Shown here piece by piece: positions 35,568-45,133 of a DNA stretch of 64,000 nt. The notes beneath the pieces are model-generated. The model had not been told where the DNA came from. It did no database searches and saw only the letters and a program-made list of their open reading frames with translations. The DNA comes from Algoriphagus marincola DSM 16067 (GTDB taxonomy: Bacteria > Bacteroidota > Bacteroidia > Cytophagales > Cyclobacteriaceae). Location: contig NZ_AUBU01000006.1 of assembly GCF_000429405.1 (NCBI RefSeq), forward strand, positions 368,016-432,015. Reading direction: 5' to 3'. How positions within the stretch are numbered: position 1 is the stretch's first letter; every line of letters starts with the position of its first letter. Position numbers and translations under genes: made by a program.

Positions 35568-36890
35568 TTACTGTTTTTGATAGGCAAAGGTACCGCCTCC
35601 TTGTTTGAAGGTGAGTGTTCCTTTACTCGGGTCAAAAATAAATGTGGCACCGACTTGCCGAAATTCGAAGGTATGCTCGGCAGTGGCTTCTAAAGGTATG
35701 GCTGGCTGTCCAGTAGCTTGTACTATCAGGGTTTTTCCTTCCTTGGTAAAGTTGAATTTAAGCGGAAGCTGTTCAGAGGTATATTCCCCTAGATAAGACT
35801 CGAGTTGCTCTGGACTCACCGAGTAGCTTTGAAATGAAGGGAATTTGATCTCTTTTCCAAAATAAGAGTCCAAAAGTGCCAGAGTGATGTCGTTGGTATT
35901 AAAATTCACAGCATTTGCTAGAGTAACCAGCGTCAGTTTTTCATCTGGAAAATGCGCCAAAAGAGACTGGAATCCATCAATTCCACCATTGTGTCCAAGT
36001 GCTTTTCGCTCATAGTAGGGAAAAGCAAAAATCCCTCGACCGAAGCCATCTTGAAGCTCAGTCATTTTGTCCAGACTCTCTTGTGAAATCAGCTCACCAG
36101 CAAAAAGCTTTTCGATAAAAGCCGCGAGATCCGCTACTGTGGACTGTATGGCTCCAGCGCCAAGTGGAATACTTGGGTCCGTTTCTGCCTCCAGTGTCCA
36201 ATTGTCCTTGAAGGAATAAGATCTTGCTTCATTTTCCTCAGGCTTGATCTCATCAAATATTTGTGTGTGTTCTAGCTTTAGCGGGCCTGTAATTCTTTCT
36301 TCCAAAAGTTCTTGAAAGGATTTTCCGTAGGTTTCTTCCAAAATGAATGTCAGCAAGACATAATTGGAATTTGAGTATTCTGCCTTGGAGTCAGGAGTAA
36401 AAATACTGCCGCCTTCTGAAATGATCTTTACCATTTCATCCTCAGTCTTTGGCTTGGTGTAATAGGTCAGATAAAGAGGGCTATTGGTAAAATTGGCAAT
36501 TCCGCTTCGATGCCTCAGAAGCTGGTCAATGGTGATAGCATCGGCATTGGGTACTGAAGGATAAAAATCTGCCAGTTTTTGATCTAATGTAAGATTTCCC
36601 TCTTCCACAGCCTGAAAAATCAAAACTGAGGTGAACATTTTTGAAATTGACCCGATATTAAATTTGGTTGTGGGAGTCAATTTTTGCTGCTTTTCCAAGT
36701 CCGCATAGCCTATTGCCTTTTGATAGACGGGCTCCCCGTTTTTTGTGATAAATACAGTTCCCATGTACTTATCATAAAAGTCCAATGAGTCAAAGAAACG
36801 GTCAGTTTGCTCAAAATTTGATTTTTGGCCAAATAGACTTGTGCTGCTTAGCCAAAATAAGGACAGGTAAAGTGTAAATTTTCGAAGCAT
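35568..36890 (-). CDS. Serine hydrolase, class C beta-lactamase-like
   Basis: Periplasmic penicillin-binding-type serine hydrolase with signal peptide (MLRKFTLYLSLFWLSS). The SxxK motif is GSISKMFTSVLIF, the YxN motif is EYSNSNYVLLTF, and the third motif is HNGGIDGF. A C-terminal lipocalin-like extension of about 90 residues follows (YLGEYTSEQLPLKFNFTKEG). Many such proteins cleave peptides or esters instead of beta-lactams; resistance should not be inferred. Confidence 0.9.
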   Translation of the reverse strand: MLRKFTLYLSLFWLSSTSLFGQKSNFEQTDRFFDSLDFYDKYMGTVFITKNGEPVYQKAIGYADLEKQQKLTPTTKFNIGSISKMFTSVLIFQAVEEGNLTLDQKLADFYPSVPNADAITIDQLLRHRSGIANFTNSPLYLTYYTKPKTEDEMVKIISEGGSIFTPDSKAEYSNSNYVLLTFILEETYGKSFQELLEERITGPLKLEHTQIFDEIKPEENEARSYSFKDNWTLEAETDPSIPLGAGAIQSTVADLAAFIEKLFAGELISQESLDKMTELQDGFGRGIFAFPYYERKALGHNGGIDGFQSLLAHFPDEKLTLVTLANAVNFNTNDITLALLDSYFGKEIKFPSFQSYSVSPEQLESYLGEYTSEQLPLKFNFTKEGKTLIVQATGQPAIPLEATAEHTFEFRQVGATFIFDPSKGTLTFKQGGGTFAYQKQ

Positions 36891-36914
36891 GATTTGAATT
36901 AGTTAGATATAAAA

Positions 36915-36949
36915 AGCTCCTAGCTAAAATATTGGCTAGGAGCTGATTT
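36915..36949 (-). terminator. Terminator of the TonB-receptor gene
   Basis: Arms AGCTCCTAGC (36915-36924) and GCTAGGAGCT (36935-36944); on the minus strand the hairpin is followed by TTTTTAT. It starts 20 bases after the receptor stop. Confidence 0.85.
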
Positions 36950-36963
36950 TCAAAGTATTAAGT

Positions 36964-39396
36964 TTAATCTAGGCGGTTTCTTTCTTCTGAGCTACCTGTG
37001 CTAGAACGTACTCGGAAGCTTTCACCCTGAGCAAATCTCCATCTTAAGGTAAAGCGCACACCCTGATTGCTTCGGTATTGTCTAAAGCCTGTATTGATGT
37101 CTGCGAAATCCACATTGGCTCGGATGATCTGTGAGCGGAAAAGGTCAGTACCGTTGACAGATAAGGTGAGCTTATCCTTCATCAAGGTCTTCGTCACCCC
37201 TGCATCTACCCAGGCAAACCCTTTGATGGTACCCTGTCCCCAGATTTGTGGGCCTACATACATTCCGACCAACTCAAATTTGAAGCCTTTTGGCAAGGTC
37301 AGATTATGTTGGGTACGAGCCATGAAGGATACTTGATCTGTGTCAAGGAAGTCATCTCCAATTTGGGACTTGAATCGGTTATAAGTCACCTGTACCATGT
37401 TTGAAGCATTCCACCACTTTGTAATTTCAACCGGTACGATTCCACGGAAATTGACATTTCTGGTTTTATCAAAATTATCCGTGAAGGTGGTCGTCGTTCT
37501 AGCTTCCTGATCTTGGATAAATACCTGCATAAAGGCATCTTCAGTCTCAGAATAACCTAAAGTGAACTGGTATGCTCCATTGATGACATGATTCATCTCG
37601 AAGTTATTCGAATACTGAGGTCTCAAATTCGGGTTACCGGTTTCTGATGTCAATGGATCGATGTAATAGATGAATGGATTGAGCAATCGATAGTTTGGAC
37701 GAGTGATTCGACGGTTTAGATTATAGATGATTTGATACTTCTCACTCACCTGATGCTGTACAAAGAAGCTAGGGAACAGGTTGAAATATTGTTGTTTGTT
37801 TTGCTGTTCCAATGTCACTGAATTTCCCAAAATGTCTGAGTACTCACCTCTTAAGCCAAATTGATAGTTTACTTTTGGACTGAAAGCTCCTTTCAAGGAA
37901 GCGTAAGCAGCTAAGACATTTTCACTATAGATAAACTGGTTAGAATTTGGATCCGGCTCAAAAGGTCCTTCTTCGATTGCACGGCTTAGATCCAGATTAT
38001 TGTCGGATTCTACCCAGCTACCTTTTAGACCTGTTTCCAAGATCTTTCCATTTTTTAAGGGTTTGGTGAAATCAACTTTTGCCGTCAGGATGGTATAGTA
38101 CATATTATTCAGCGTGAGTATTTGATCAGTTGTAAAATTGGACTGATCCACCCCGGTCCAGTACTCATTGGAGAGCAAAGACTCAGAGTTTGATTTCATG
38201 ATGGTATAATCCAAGTCCGCAGCAATTTTAGTCCCTAAGGTATCTAGCTTTCCATCATAGTGGAGGTTTCCAAAAATTCTGTCTCTGGTTCCATTATCAT
38301 CATTTCGAGAGTTCAAATAGTTGAATTCCGACTCACCAGGAATAGAAATCTCTGTGAAGGAGTTATTATTCGATCCTCCGGTAGACCTTGAGGCTTGAAG
38401 GTTGATCCCCAAGTTATGATTGGGATTGATCTCGTAGTTTGCCGATCCGGTAAAATTCGGAGTACGGAAGCGAGTTTTGATTCTGGAGTCTTGAGTAAAC
38501 TTGGATGTCCCTTCTTCTAGCTCAAAGTTTCGGATGATATCCAGGTCATTGTAATTTGCGATTTCATTGTAGTTCAAATTCGCATTGGTAGACCATTTTC
38601 CTTTTTTCACATTGATAGTTGCGCCAGCAAGTGGAGCATTCAAGCCGTTGTATTGATTTCCTATTTGAATATTTCCAAAGACTCCATCTACCGTGCTTTT
38701 CTTCAATACAATATTGATCACACCTGCGGCACCTTCAGCATCAAATCGGGCAGAAGGATTATTGATGACTTCGATACTTTTGATGTTTTCTGCGGGCATT
38801 GACCGAAGGTAGTTTGCCAAATCAGTCGAACTCATGTAAGTAGGTCTATCGTTGATCATCACTGTGACACCAGTGCGACCATTTAGATTGATATTTCCAT
38901 CCTGATCGACATAGACACCCGGAGATCTACCGATGACGTCCAAGGTGTTTGACCCTTCTGCCATCACAGTTCCTTCTACATTGACGATAGTTTTATCCGG
39001 TTCGATGATGATTTCCGGTCTAGATGATTGTACGGTGACTTCATCAAGACCAGTCATTTCATCTTCCAATTTGACGACACCAAAATCTTTGGTCATTCCA
39101 GGGACTAGCTCGAAGGTCTCAGAACTATAGGTCGTATACCCAATTGAGGAGATCACCAGTTTGACCGTTGCAGACTTTACTGATTCGATGAAGAATATCC
39201 CCTCCTCATCAGAAACAGCTCCATCCACTAATCCACCGTTGTTTGATTCGATCAAGGCAACGTTTGCAAAAGGAACGGCCTTTCCATTTTGGTCAACGAT
39301 TTTCCCTGAGAGCTTGCTGATATCTTTTGCAGCAAGGGTGCTTAGGCCCATCAGGTAAAATAGAAAAGAAAGAAAAATTAAGTTGGCGGTTTTCAT
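36964..39396 (-). CDS. TonB-dependent outer-membrane receptor
   Basis: Outer-membrane beta-barrel protein of 810 residues. After the signal peptide comes a carboxypeptidase-regulatory-like domain (LSGKIVDQNGKAVPFANVAL), the plug domain (EGSNTLDVIGRSPGVYVDQD, SIEVINNPSARFDAEGAAGV), then an OMP_b-brl_3-type barrel to the end. No SusD partner is adjacent, so it is not a clear polysaccharide locus. Substrate is unknown. A set of TGTTC/GAACA repeats lies about 115-150 bases upstream of its start. Confidence 0.93.
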   Translation of the reverse strand: MKTANLIFLSFLFYLMGLSTLAAKDISKLSGKIVDQNGKAVPFANVALIESNNGGLVDGAVSDEEGIFFIESVKSATVKLVISSIGYTTYSSETFELVPGMTKDFGVVKLEDEMTGLDEVTVQSSRPEIIIEPDKTIVNVEGTVMAEGSNTLDVIGRSPGVYVDQDGNINLNGRTGVTVMINDRPTYMSSTDLANYLRSMPAENIKSIEVINNPSARFDAEGAAGVINIVLKKSTVDGVFGNIQIGNQYNGLNAPLAGATINVKKGKWSTNANLNYNEIANYNDLDIIRNFELEEGTSKFTQDSRIKTRFRTPNFTGSANYEINPNHNLGINLQASRSTGGSNNNSFTEISIPGESEFNYLNSRNDDNGTRDRIFGNLHYDGKLDTLGTKIAADLDYTIMKSNSESLLSNEYWTGVDQSNFTTDQILTLNNMYYTILTAKVDFTKPLKNGKILETGLKGSWVESDNNLDLSRAIEEGPFEPDPNSNQFIYSENVLAAYASLKGAFSPKVNYQFGLRGEYSDILGNSVTLEQQNKQQYFNLFPSFFVQHQVSEKYQIIYNLNRRITRPNYRLLNPFIYYIDPLTSETGNPNLRPQYSNNFEMNHVINGAYQFTLGYSETEDAFMQVFIQDQEARTTTTFTDNFDKTRNVNFRGIVPVEITKWWNASNMVQVTYNRFKSQIGDDFLDTDQVSFMARTQHNLTLPKGFKFELVGMYVGPQIWGQGTIKGFAWVDAGVTKTLMKDKLTLSVNGTDLFRSQIIRANVDFADINTGFRQYRSNQGVRFTLRWRFAQGESFRVRSSTGSSEERNRLD

Positions 39397-39509
39397 TTGT
39401 GTTGGTTCTTTATTGTTTTCGTGCCAGCTAATGAAAAAGAAGTGCCATACTGCAAAAAGCTCTAAAATCTGTCAAATGCGGCGTTTTAGGCTATTCAACA
39501 AAAAAAGCA

Positions 39510-39548
39510 TGTTCGTTTGTGAACACTTATTGTTCCGAAAACCGAACA
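39510..39548. repeat. Two TGTTC/GAACA inverted repeats upstream of the TonB receptor
   Basis: TGTTC (39510-39514), GAACA (39521-39525), TGTTC (39531-39535) and GAACA (39544-39548): two inverted repeats in 39 bases, between sodA and the receptor promoter. They may form a regulator site for the receptor gene. Confidence 0.4.
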
Positions 39549-39578
39549 AAAAAATCCCCGGATTTGGGTCCGGGGATT
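39545..39578 (-). terminator. Terminator of the superoxide dismutase gene
   Basis: AATCCCCGGA (39553-39562) and TCCGGGGATT (39569-39578) around TTTGGG; on the minus strand a run of seven T follows. Confidence 0.9.
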
Positions 39579-39597
39579 ATTTTTAATTGTTGAGTTA

Positions 39598-40206
39598 TTA
39601 TTTCAAAGCAGCCAAATAGCGCTTGTTAACCTCTTCCCAATTGATCACATTCCAGAATGCTGAGATGTAATCAGGACGACGGTTTTGGTAATTCAAATAA
39701 TAGGCGTGCTCCCACACATCCAATCCGAGGATAGGAGTACCTTTAATTTCAGCAACATCCATCAGTGGGTTGTCCTGATTTGCAGTAGATACGATTTCTA
39801 AATCGCCTGTTGCAGTAACAATCAACCATGCCCATCCAGAACCAAAACGGGTAGCTGCTGCCTTTGAAAATAAGTCTTTGAACTCATCAAAATTCACAAA
39901 TTTTGCATCGATAGCGCCAGCTAGTTCACCTGTAGGGTTTCCGCCGCCGCTTGGAGAAAGAATTGACCAGAAAAGGCTGTGATTGTAGTGACCTCCTCCG
40001 TTATTTCTAACGGCTGTATTGGAACCTGCCACTTTCATCAGCTCTTCCAGAGATTTGCCTTCTAGGTCAGTTCCTGCTACTGCGTTGTTAAGATTGGTCA
40101 CATACCCATTGTGGTGCTTGCCATGGTGGATTTCCATTGTACGCGCATCGATATGAGGTTCAAGTGCATTAAATGCGTAAGGTAAGGATGGTAGTTCAAA
40201 AGCCAT
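39598..40206 (-). CDS. sodA: Superoxide dismutase (Mn/Fe family)
   Basis: Detoxifies superoxide. The metal ligands are visible: His in [12 protein letters not shown], His in [12 protein letters not shown], and Asp and His in [20 protein letters not shown]. The motif TANQDNPL carries the Gln typical of Mn-type enzymes, so Mn or cambialistic use is likely, but metal choice cannot be settled by eye. Length 202 is standard. Confidence 0.93.
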   Translation of the reverse strand: MAFELPSLPYAFNALEPHIDARTMEIHHGKHHNGYVTNLNNAVAGTDLEGKSLEELMKVAGSNTAVRNNGGGHYNHSLFWSILSPSGGGNPTGELAGAIDAKFVNFDEFKDLFSKAAATRFGSGWAWLIVTATGDLEIVSTANQDNPLMDVAEIKGTPILGLDVWEHAYYLNYQNRRPDYISAFWNVINWEEVNKRYLAALK

Positions 40207-40311
40207 TTGTTTTTAAAATTTATGGTGAAACATGTATTAAATATCCCTTTAAAGAATCTGCTTTGGTAACCACTATCCATGACAAATGGTTCTTTTATGT
40301 CGAAAAACATC

Positions 40312-40755
40312 TCATTTTCGTAGTTTTTCGAAAAAGCGATGAATTAATTCCTCCGCTTGCGCCGCCAAGATACCTTCGTGAATTTTTGTTTTAGGGTGGA
40401 GCGTATTCGGGTTACTTTGTCTAAATCCTCTTTTTGGATCCGCTGCTGCAAAGAAAACTTCCCCTATTTGGGACCAAAAAAGTGCTCCTCCACACATAGT
40501 GCATGGTTCAAGGGTTACATACAAGCGACAATCATTGAGGTATTTTCCTCCCAAAGAATTGGCTGCTGAGGTGATGGCTATCATTTCCGCATGGGCGGTC
40601 ACATCGTTTAGCCTTTCCGTTTGATTGTATGCTTTGGCTATGATTCGGTTTTTGGATACGATCACCGCACCTACGGGGATTTCCCCCTCTTCGAAAGCAA
40701 TCTGCGCTTGCTTTAGCGCTTCATTCATGAAATATTCGTCCGAATACAGCTCCAT
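40312..40755 (-). CDS. tadA: tRNA-specific adenosine deaminase-like protein
   Basis: Zinc deaminase that in the TadA family converts A34 to inosine in tRNA-Arg(ACG). The active site is VTAHAEMIAI with the catalytic Glu and PCTMCGGAL with the two Cys ligands. Length 147 is usual. A paralogous nucleoside deaminase role cannot be excluded. Its start follows the stop of the upstream membrane-protein gene without a gap. Confidence 0.9.
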   Translation of the reverse strand: MELYSDEYFMNEALKQAQIAFEEGEIPVGAVIVSKNRIIAKAYNQTERLNDVTAHAEMIAITSAANSLGGKYLNDCRLYVTLEPCTMCGGALFWSQIGEVFFAAADPKRGFRQSNPNTLHPKTKIHEGILAAQAEELIHRFFEKLRK

Positions 40756-41889
40756 TTACCTGAAATAATCAAGGATTTCATTTCGAATACCCTCATTGAT
40801 CACTACAGCCAAAATCAAGGAAACTACTAAACCGATGGTCGCCTTGTAAAGGTCATTACTTGCCAGTTTGAATGCTCGGAATCTCCACGCTTTCTTGTTT
40901 TTGGCCTTGCCATGCTTTCCTATAGCAATGGCTAACTCACGACCTCCTAGCAAACCAATGAACACCCAAGTGGTACTCATCGGCACATTGCTGTACATTT
41001 TGAAATAGAAAAGGATTATCGCATAAACAAAGTCTACGATGGTAGCAGCCCGTACGTCGGTGACATTGGTCTTCTCATTTACGATTCCCTGGATCTTGTC
41101 ACCTTTCAGGTAGAAAAGAAATCCTAGGCCTACAAAAACAAATCCTGTGTATATCAAAAACTCAGTAACTCCAAGCTGCCTAGGAAGGAAGACGGCAATA
41201 TTTGCAGCATCCTGCATGATCCAAACCGACCAAAGTGTACCTGAAGTGATCCACTGAAGGATAGTCCAATAAGGTTTTGGCTTTCCCTTGAGGTAATTCT
41301 TCATCAGCCGCTCTAAGGCAAACCATACCACAATGGCTAGGACAAAAGCCAAAATGTAACCCATAAAACTCTTAACCATCACACTTGCGATGGTACCGGC
41401 TTTGTAGGTAAATACATTCAGAAGCAAAAAGGTAGTAGAGACTGGCATTCTAAGCCTAGTCATAATCAAAAGGACAATAGGAGCGGCTAGCTGTAGAAAG
41501 ACAAACCCTTCCGGAGCACGATCAAGGCCGGGTACTGAAAGGCGTTGGTGACTGACATCTCCGTCATAAACGACCCAACTGTAAGTCACCGTCGCGACGA
41601 AAATCATTCCCATAAAGAGCCAAAGCCAATACCACTTGCGATGCTGATTGGATGCAATGAAAGTACCAATGGTCTGAATACTGTCATTGGCGATGGCTGA
41701 ATAGGCTGCTAAGAAAAAACCAAACCACATCGCAGGATAAGTGTAGGGAGCGATGATGGCTGCCACTGAGATCAAAACACATATCACAATCAAGAAAGTC
41801 CTTTCTTTTTTTGTGAAGTCAAAAAGTGCGTAGGCGGTTTTGGAAAGGTTTTCCTGATTGATGTTTTGGTCAATGCTCTTCTTGGCCAT
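40756..41889 (-). CDS. PiT-like (phosphate-transporter-like) membrane protein
   Basis: A 377-residue protein with about nine membrane segments. Motifs resemble the inverted repeats of PiT phosphate permeases: AIANDSIQTIGTFIAS (ANDxxxxxGT) and two copies of a PxSTT signature (LRMPVSTTFLLLNVF, NVPMSTTWVFIGLLGG). It is therefore PiT-related, but the substrate is unproven. It is divergent from a Na/Pi symporter gene, which makes a phosphate theme plausible, and abuts tadA. Confidence 0.75.
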   Translation of the reverse strand: MAKKSIDQNINQENLSKTAYALFDFTKKERTFLIVICVLISVAAIIAPYTYPAMWFGFFLAAYSAIANDSIQTIGTFIASNQHRKWYWLWLFMGMIFVATVTYSWVVYDGDVSHQRLSVPGLDRAPEGFVFLQLAAPIVLLIMTRLRMPVSTTFLLLNVFTYKAGTIASVMVKSFMGYILAFVLAIVVWFALERLMKNYLKGKPKPYWTILQWITSGTLWSVWIMQDAANIAVFLPRQLGVTEFLIYTGFVFVGLGFLFYLKGDKIQGIVNEKTNVTDVRAATIVDFVYAIILFYFKMYSNVPMSTTWVFIGLLGGRELAIAIGKHGKAKNKKAWRFRAFKLASNDLYKATIGLVVSLILAVVINEGIRNEILDYFR

Positions 41890-42126
41890 GTTTTAGCTGG
41901 TGGGAGTTTGGGACAAAATTAAAGAAGTTATTCAGGCCTTCATGTTAATAAATTGTTAAGCTAAAAATAAGCAATCTATTTAAGCTTGACATCATGTTGT
42001 TTATCCTAAAAAAATTCCAAATTTTGCCCATTGATCAAAAAGCTATTTGGATAGCAGCGCCAATTCAACGGTGTTTTTTCAGATGAGTGAGAAGATCAGA
42101 AAACAAGCCAACACCTATCGCATTTA

Positions 42127-43236
42127 ATGGAAAGCTGGGATCTAGAGCAAAAAAAAGAAGCAAAGTGGAAAAGTTACGCCATTGGATTGGTTGCGCTTTT
42201 GCTGTTCATTTTTGCAATTGATCTTTTGACTGTCTCCATGGGAGACCTCAATAGTAAAGTCGCTACTGATCTCTTCTCAGCTACCAAAAATCCCTTCATT
42301 AGCTTATTTATTGGTCTTTTGATGACCGCTTTGCTACAGAGTAGTAGTACAGTAACTGCAAGTGTGGTGGCCGTAGTTGCGGCTGGGACTATTTCTTTGG
42401 AGCAGGCTGTACCCTTGGTCATGGGAGCGAATATCGGCACGACGCTGACCAGTACCTTGGTTTCTTTTTCTTACATTATGAAGAAGAAGCAATTCAAGCG
42501 TGCGCTTTCAGCAGGTATCATTCATGATATCTTCAATATTTTCACGGTAATCATTTTACTACCTCTGGAACTCTATTTCCAACCATTGACAAAATCGGCT
42601 TTGTATTTTGCCCATTGGTTTGCTCCTAACGAAGATTTCTCCGGACCTGTAGTCTATCATTCCTTGTTTACCAGGCCTCTAACAAATTGGCTGGTAGAGG
42701 CCATTGGTATCCCTTTTTTGACTACAATTCTTGCAGTGTTTTTGGTTTTTGCTGCGATCAAACTGCTAGCCACTTCTATCTACAAGACTTTTGTAGTCCA
42801 TAGCTTTCAGGATATCAATAAAGTCATCTTTAAAAATAGCAGTCTGGCTTTTTTCTACGGGACCTTTTTCACCGCGGCTGTTCAGTCTTCTACAGTGACG
42901 ACTTCGCTGATTGTCCCGCTTGTGGCCACCAAAAAAGTAAGCCTTAAAAAAGTATTCCCATTCATCGTTGGGGCAAACATTGGAACTACCATTACAGCAG
43001 CAATAGCCGCACTTTATAAAAGTGAAGCTGCGATCGCTTTGGCAATTGTGCACTTTCTGTTCAATACCATCGGGGCTTTGTTGATTTTAGGCATTCCTAG
43101 GTTTCGGAATGTTCCCATCCGTTTGGCAAATCTGATGGGGAAGAAATCGGTAAAATCCCGATTATGGGGTTTTGCTTACCTTTTACTGATGTTTTTTATT
43201 ATTCCCTTTTTGCTGATTTATTTCAGCTCAAATTAA
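42127..43236 (+). CDS. Na+/phosphate symporter-family protein
   Basis: Membrane carrier of the NptA/PhoU-associated Na/Pi cotransporter family. The two inverted-repeat signatures are present: ALLQSSSTVTASVVAVV (first) and AVQSSTVTTSLIVPLV (second), with GANIGTTLTSTLV and GANIGTTITAAIA after them. About eight membrane segments; no C-terminal PhoU-like domain, so it is the short form. It ends 4 bases inside the convergent deoC gene. Confidence 0.9.
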   Translation: MESWDLEQKKEAKWKSYAIGLVALLLFIFAIDLLTVSMGDLNSKVATDLFSATKNPFISLFIGLLMTALLQSSSTVTASVVAVVAAGTISLEQAVPLVMGANIGTTLTSTLVSFSYIMKKKQFKRALSAGIIHDIFNIFTVIILLPLELYFQPLTKSALYFAHWFAPNEDFSGPVVYHSLFTRPLTNWLVEAIGIPFLTTILAVFLVFAAIKLLATSIYKTFVVHSFQDINKVIFKNSSLAFFYGTFFTAAVQSSTVTTSLIVPLVATKKVSLKKVFPFIVGANIGTTITAAIAALYKSEAAIALAIVHFLFNTIGALLILGIPRFRNVPIRLANLMGKKSVKSRLWGFAYLLLMFFIIPFLLIYFSSN

Positions 43237-43901
43237 GATTGGGAGTCTTTCCAGGCTTCAAAAAGGGCTTTTGCACTACTGGTACCAATCCGATCCGCAC
43301 CTGCTTGGATTAGCTCCAAAGCAAAGTCCAAGGTTTTAATTCCACCGCTTGCTTTGATGCCTGTATTTGAAGAAAGGGTTTCTCGCATCAGCTTAATATC
43401 TGAAACCTTCGCTCCGCTAGGCGCATAGCCGGTGGAGGTTTTGACAAAGTCGGCACCTGCATCCTGACAGATTAAGCAAGCTTCCCTAATTTGACTTTCA
43501 TCGAGGTAAGCTGTTTCGATAATCACTTTCAAAACCCGCTCCTCCTCATGACAGATTTTAGCAATTTGTGCGATTTCGATTTTTGGCCAATTCATCCCCG
43601 AGTGAAAGGCGGTCTGTGACCAAACGAGATCTAGCTCATCTGCTCCATTTTTGATTGCTTCGTGGGTTTCTGCCACCTTAGTAGCTGTATCTTCAAATCC
43701 AAAAGGGAATCCAATCACCGTGACTGTCTGAATATCCTCTTGCTCGAGTTCGCGGTGGACCTTTTTGACCCAAAAAGAAGGGATACAAACACCTATAAAT
43801 TGATATTCGATGGCCTCCCGAATCAATAAATCTACCTCCTCCGTCCTCATGGTAGGCTTTAGCAGAGTGGATTCTAAAAATCGATTAAAGTTATTCTTCA
43901 T
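43233..43901 (-). CDS. deoC: Deoxyribose-phosphate aldolase
   Basis: Cleaves 2-deoxyribose 5-phosphate to glyceraldehyde 3-phosphate and acetaldehyde. The Schiff-base Lys lies in FVKTSTGYAPSGAKV, with a second Lys in LKVIIETAYLDE and the sequence VIGFPFG early on. Length 222 is standard. Its start lies 11 bases inside the upstream dehydrogenase gene, so the two are coupled. Confidence 0.94.
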   Translation of the reverse strand: MKNNFNRFLESTLLKPTMRTEEVDLLIREAIEYQFIGVCIPSFWVKKVHRELEQEDIQTVTVIGFPFGFEDTATKVAETHEAIKNGADELDLVWSQTAFHSGMNWPKIEIAQIAKICHEEERVLKVIIETAYLDESQIREACLICQDAGADFVKTSTGYAPSGAKVSDIKLMRETLSSNTGIKASGGIKTLDFALELIQAGADRIGTSSAKALFEAWKDSQS

Positions 43902-45099
43902 TTGCCACGTAGTCTTTCAAATACATAAACTCCAACGTCAAATCACCATCTCTTGCAATAGTGGCCCGCTCAAGAATGGCGGAGTTTTCCTTTAATAGTT
44001 CCGGAACGATCCATTCACTCAATTGTCTGCCAAAATCCTTGGTGGCCTCCCTGGGTAGCTCGCAGGGCAAATTATCAATAGCCATGACGGAAATGCTGTT
44101 CTGCTTTCCAAAAGCTCCGATTTCTTCTCCACTATCGCGGTCAATATCATAAACCGGAGAGGCGATCGTAGAAGGCCTCACGGTGGTGGGGATGTAGCCA
44201 TCGATGTCGCAAGTGATATCAGCAATCACCGAAATGGAAAAGTCAGGCGAGGCGATCTCTGATTTTTGGAAAAGCTGTGGCGCTTTTGGGTCCCAGTAGA
44301 CCGCACCGATTAAGATTTCTCCTTCTTCTGCAAATTTGGCGAAGTGACTTTCGTAAAGCTCCGGCTTAGTATAAAATTCCTCTTTGCTGAAAGCACCATC
44401 CGTGCGTCTACGGTTATAATCTCCCACATCCAATTGCACATAGACGGGCTCTTCGAAATACTGATGCAAGAACTCTTCCGTACTAACTTTTCGGATTCCC
44501 ATACTATCCAGGATTTCCTTTGAACCACCTCCTACTCGTCCTGTTCCGGTCAAGATGATTTTCACCGGTGGGAGCTGAATTTTATTGAGTTCAGCCTTTA
44601 GCTCCACTAAATCAAAACACTCATGAGCTCTTTTGATTTGGAAAAGATCAGTCTTTTGACCGTAGGTCCAGAAAGCATTGTATGCCCCGACTACGCCTGC
44701 CCAGCGTCCGAATGCCACTACTCGCTGCTTGTTATCATCGGTTAATACCTCATAATCGATCAGTCGGATGTTTTTCTCCAAAACAGCCCGAAGCAAATTC
44801 CGATTGTAAGGCTGCTTTTTGATCGTATGAGAAAAGAAAAAGTAAGTCTTATTTGGAATCAATTTCTCAATTGGCACTTCCTTCACTCCAAAAAGTACAT
44901 CACAGCCAGAGATATCCTCCAAAACTTCAACTCCGGCTGATTCGTATTCCTCGTCTGAATAGCCCCGTATCGGGCTTGATTCTACGTAGAAATGGAGTTT
45001 GCCCTGATATTCCTCATTAAGATTTTGGAGCTGCTCGGGAGAAAAGGGAGCTCGCTTGTCCGGTGGATTTTTCCCTTCGCGGATAATGCCGATCTTCAT
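43891..45099 (-). CDS. Saccharopine dehydrogenase (Lys1)/alanine dehydrogenase-like oxidoreductase
   Basis: NAD-dependent dehydrogenase of the AlaDH/PNT/Lys1 superfamily. The N-terminal substrate domain starts IGIIREGKNPPDKRAPFSPE; the Rossmann part has VKIILTGTGRVGGGSKEILD. It resembles Lys1-type saccharopine dehydrogenases more than alanine dehydrogenase (GRWAGVVGAYNAFW). The actual substrate is not certain, as Bacteroidota normally make lysine by the diaminopimelate route. It is coupled to deoC. Confidence 0.78.
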   Translation of the reverse strand: MKIGIIREGKNPPDKRAPFSPEQLQNLNEEYQGKLHFYVESSPIRGYSDEEYESAGVEVLEDISGCDVLFGVKEVPIEKLIPNKTYFFFSHTIKKQPYNRNLLRAVLEKNIRLIDYEVLTDDNKQRVVAFGRWAGVVGAYNAFWTYGQKTDLFQIKRAHECFDLVELKAELNKIQLPPVKIILTGTGRVGGGSKEILDSMGIRKVSTEEFLHQYFEEPVYVQLDVGDYNRRRTDGAFSKEEFYTKPELYESHFAKFAEEGEILIGAVYWDPKAPQLFQKSEIASPDFSISVIADITCDIDGYIPTTVRPSTIASPVYDIDRDSGEEIGAFGKQNSISVMAIDNLPCELPREATKDFGRQLSEWIVPELLKENSAILERATIARDGDLTLEFMYLKDYVANEE

Positions 45100-45133
45100 A
45101 CCGTTGTTTTCTTGATGCTGGATAAATTTACAA

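Noticed and set aside
35568..36890. True beta-lactamase
   Set aside because: Motifs are those of a broad serine-hydrolase family with a lipocalin-like tail; activity against beta-lactams cannot be claimed.
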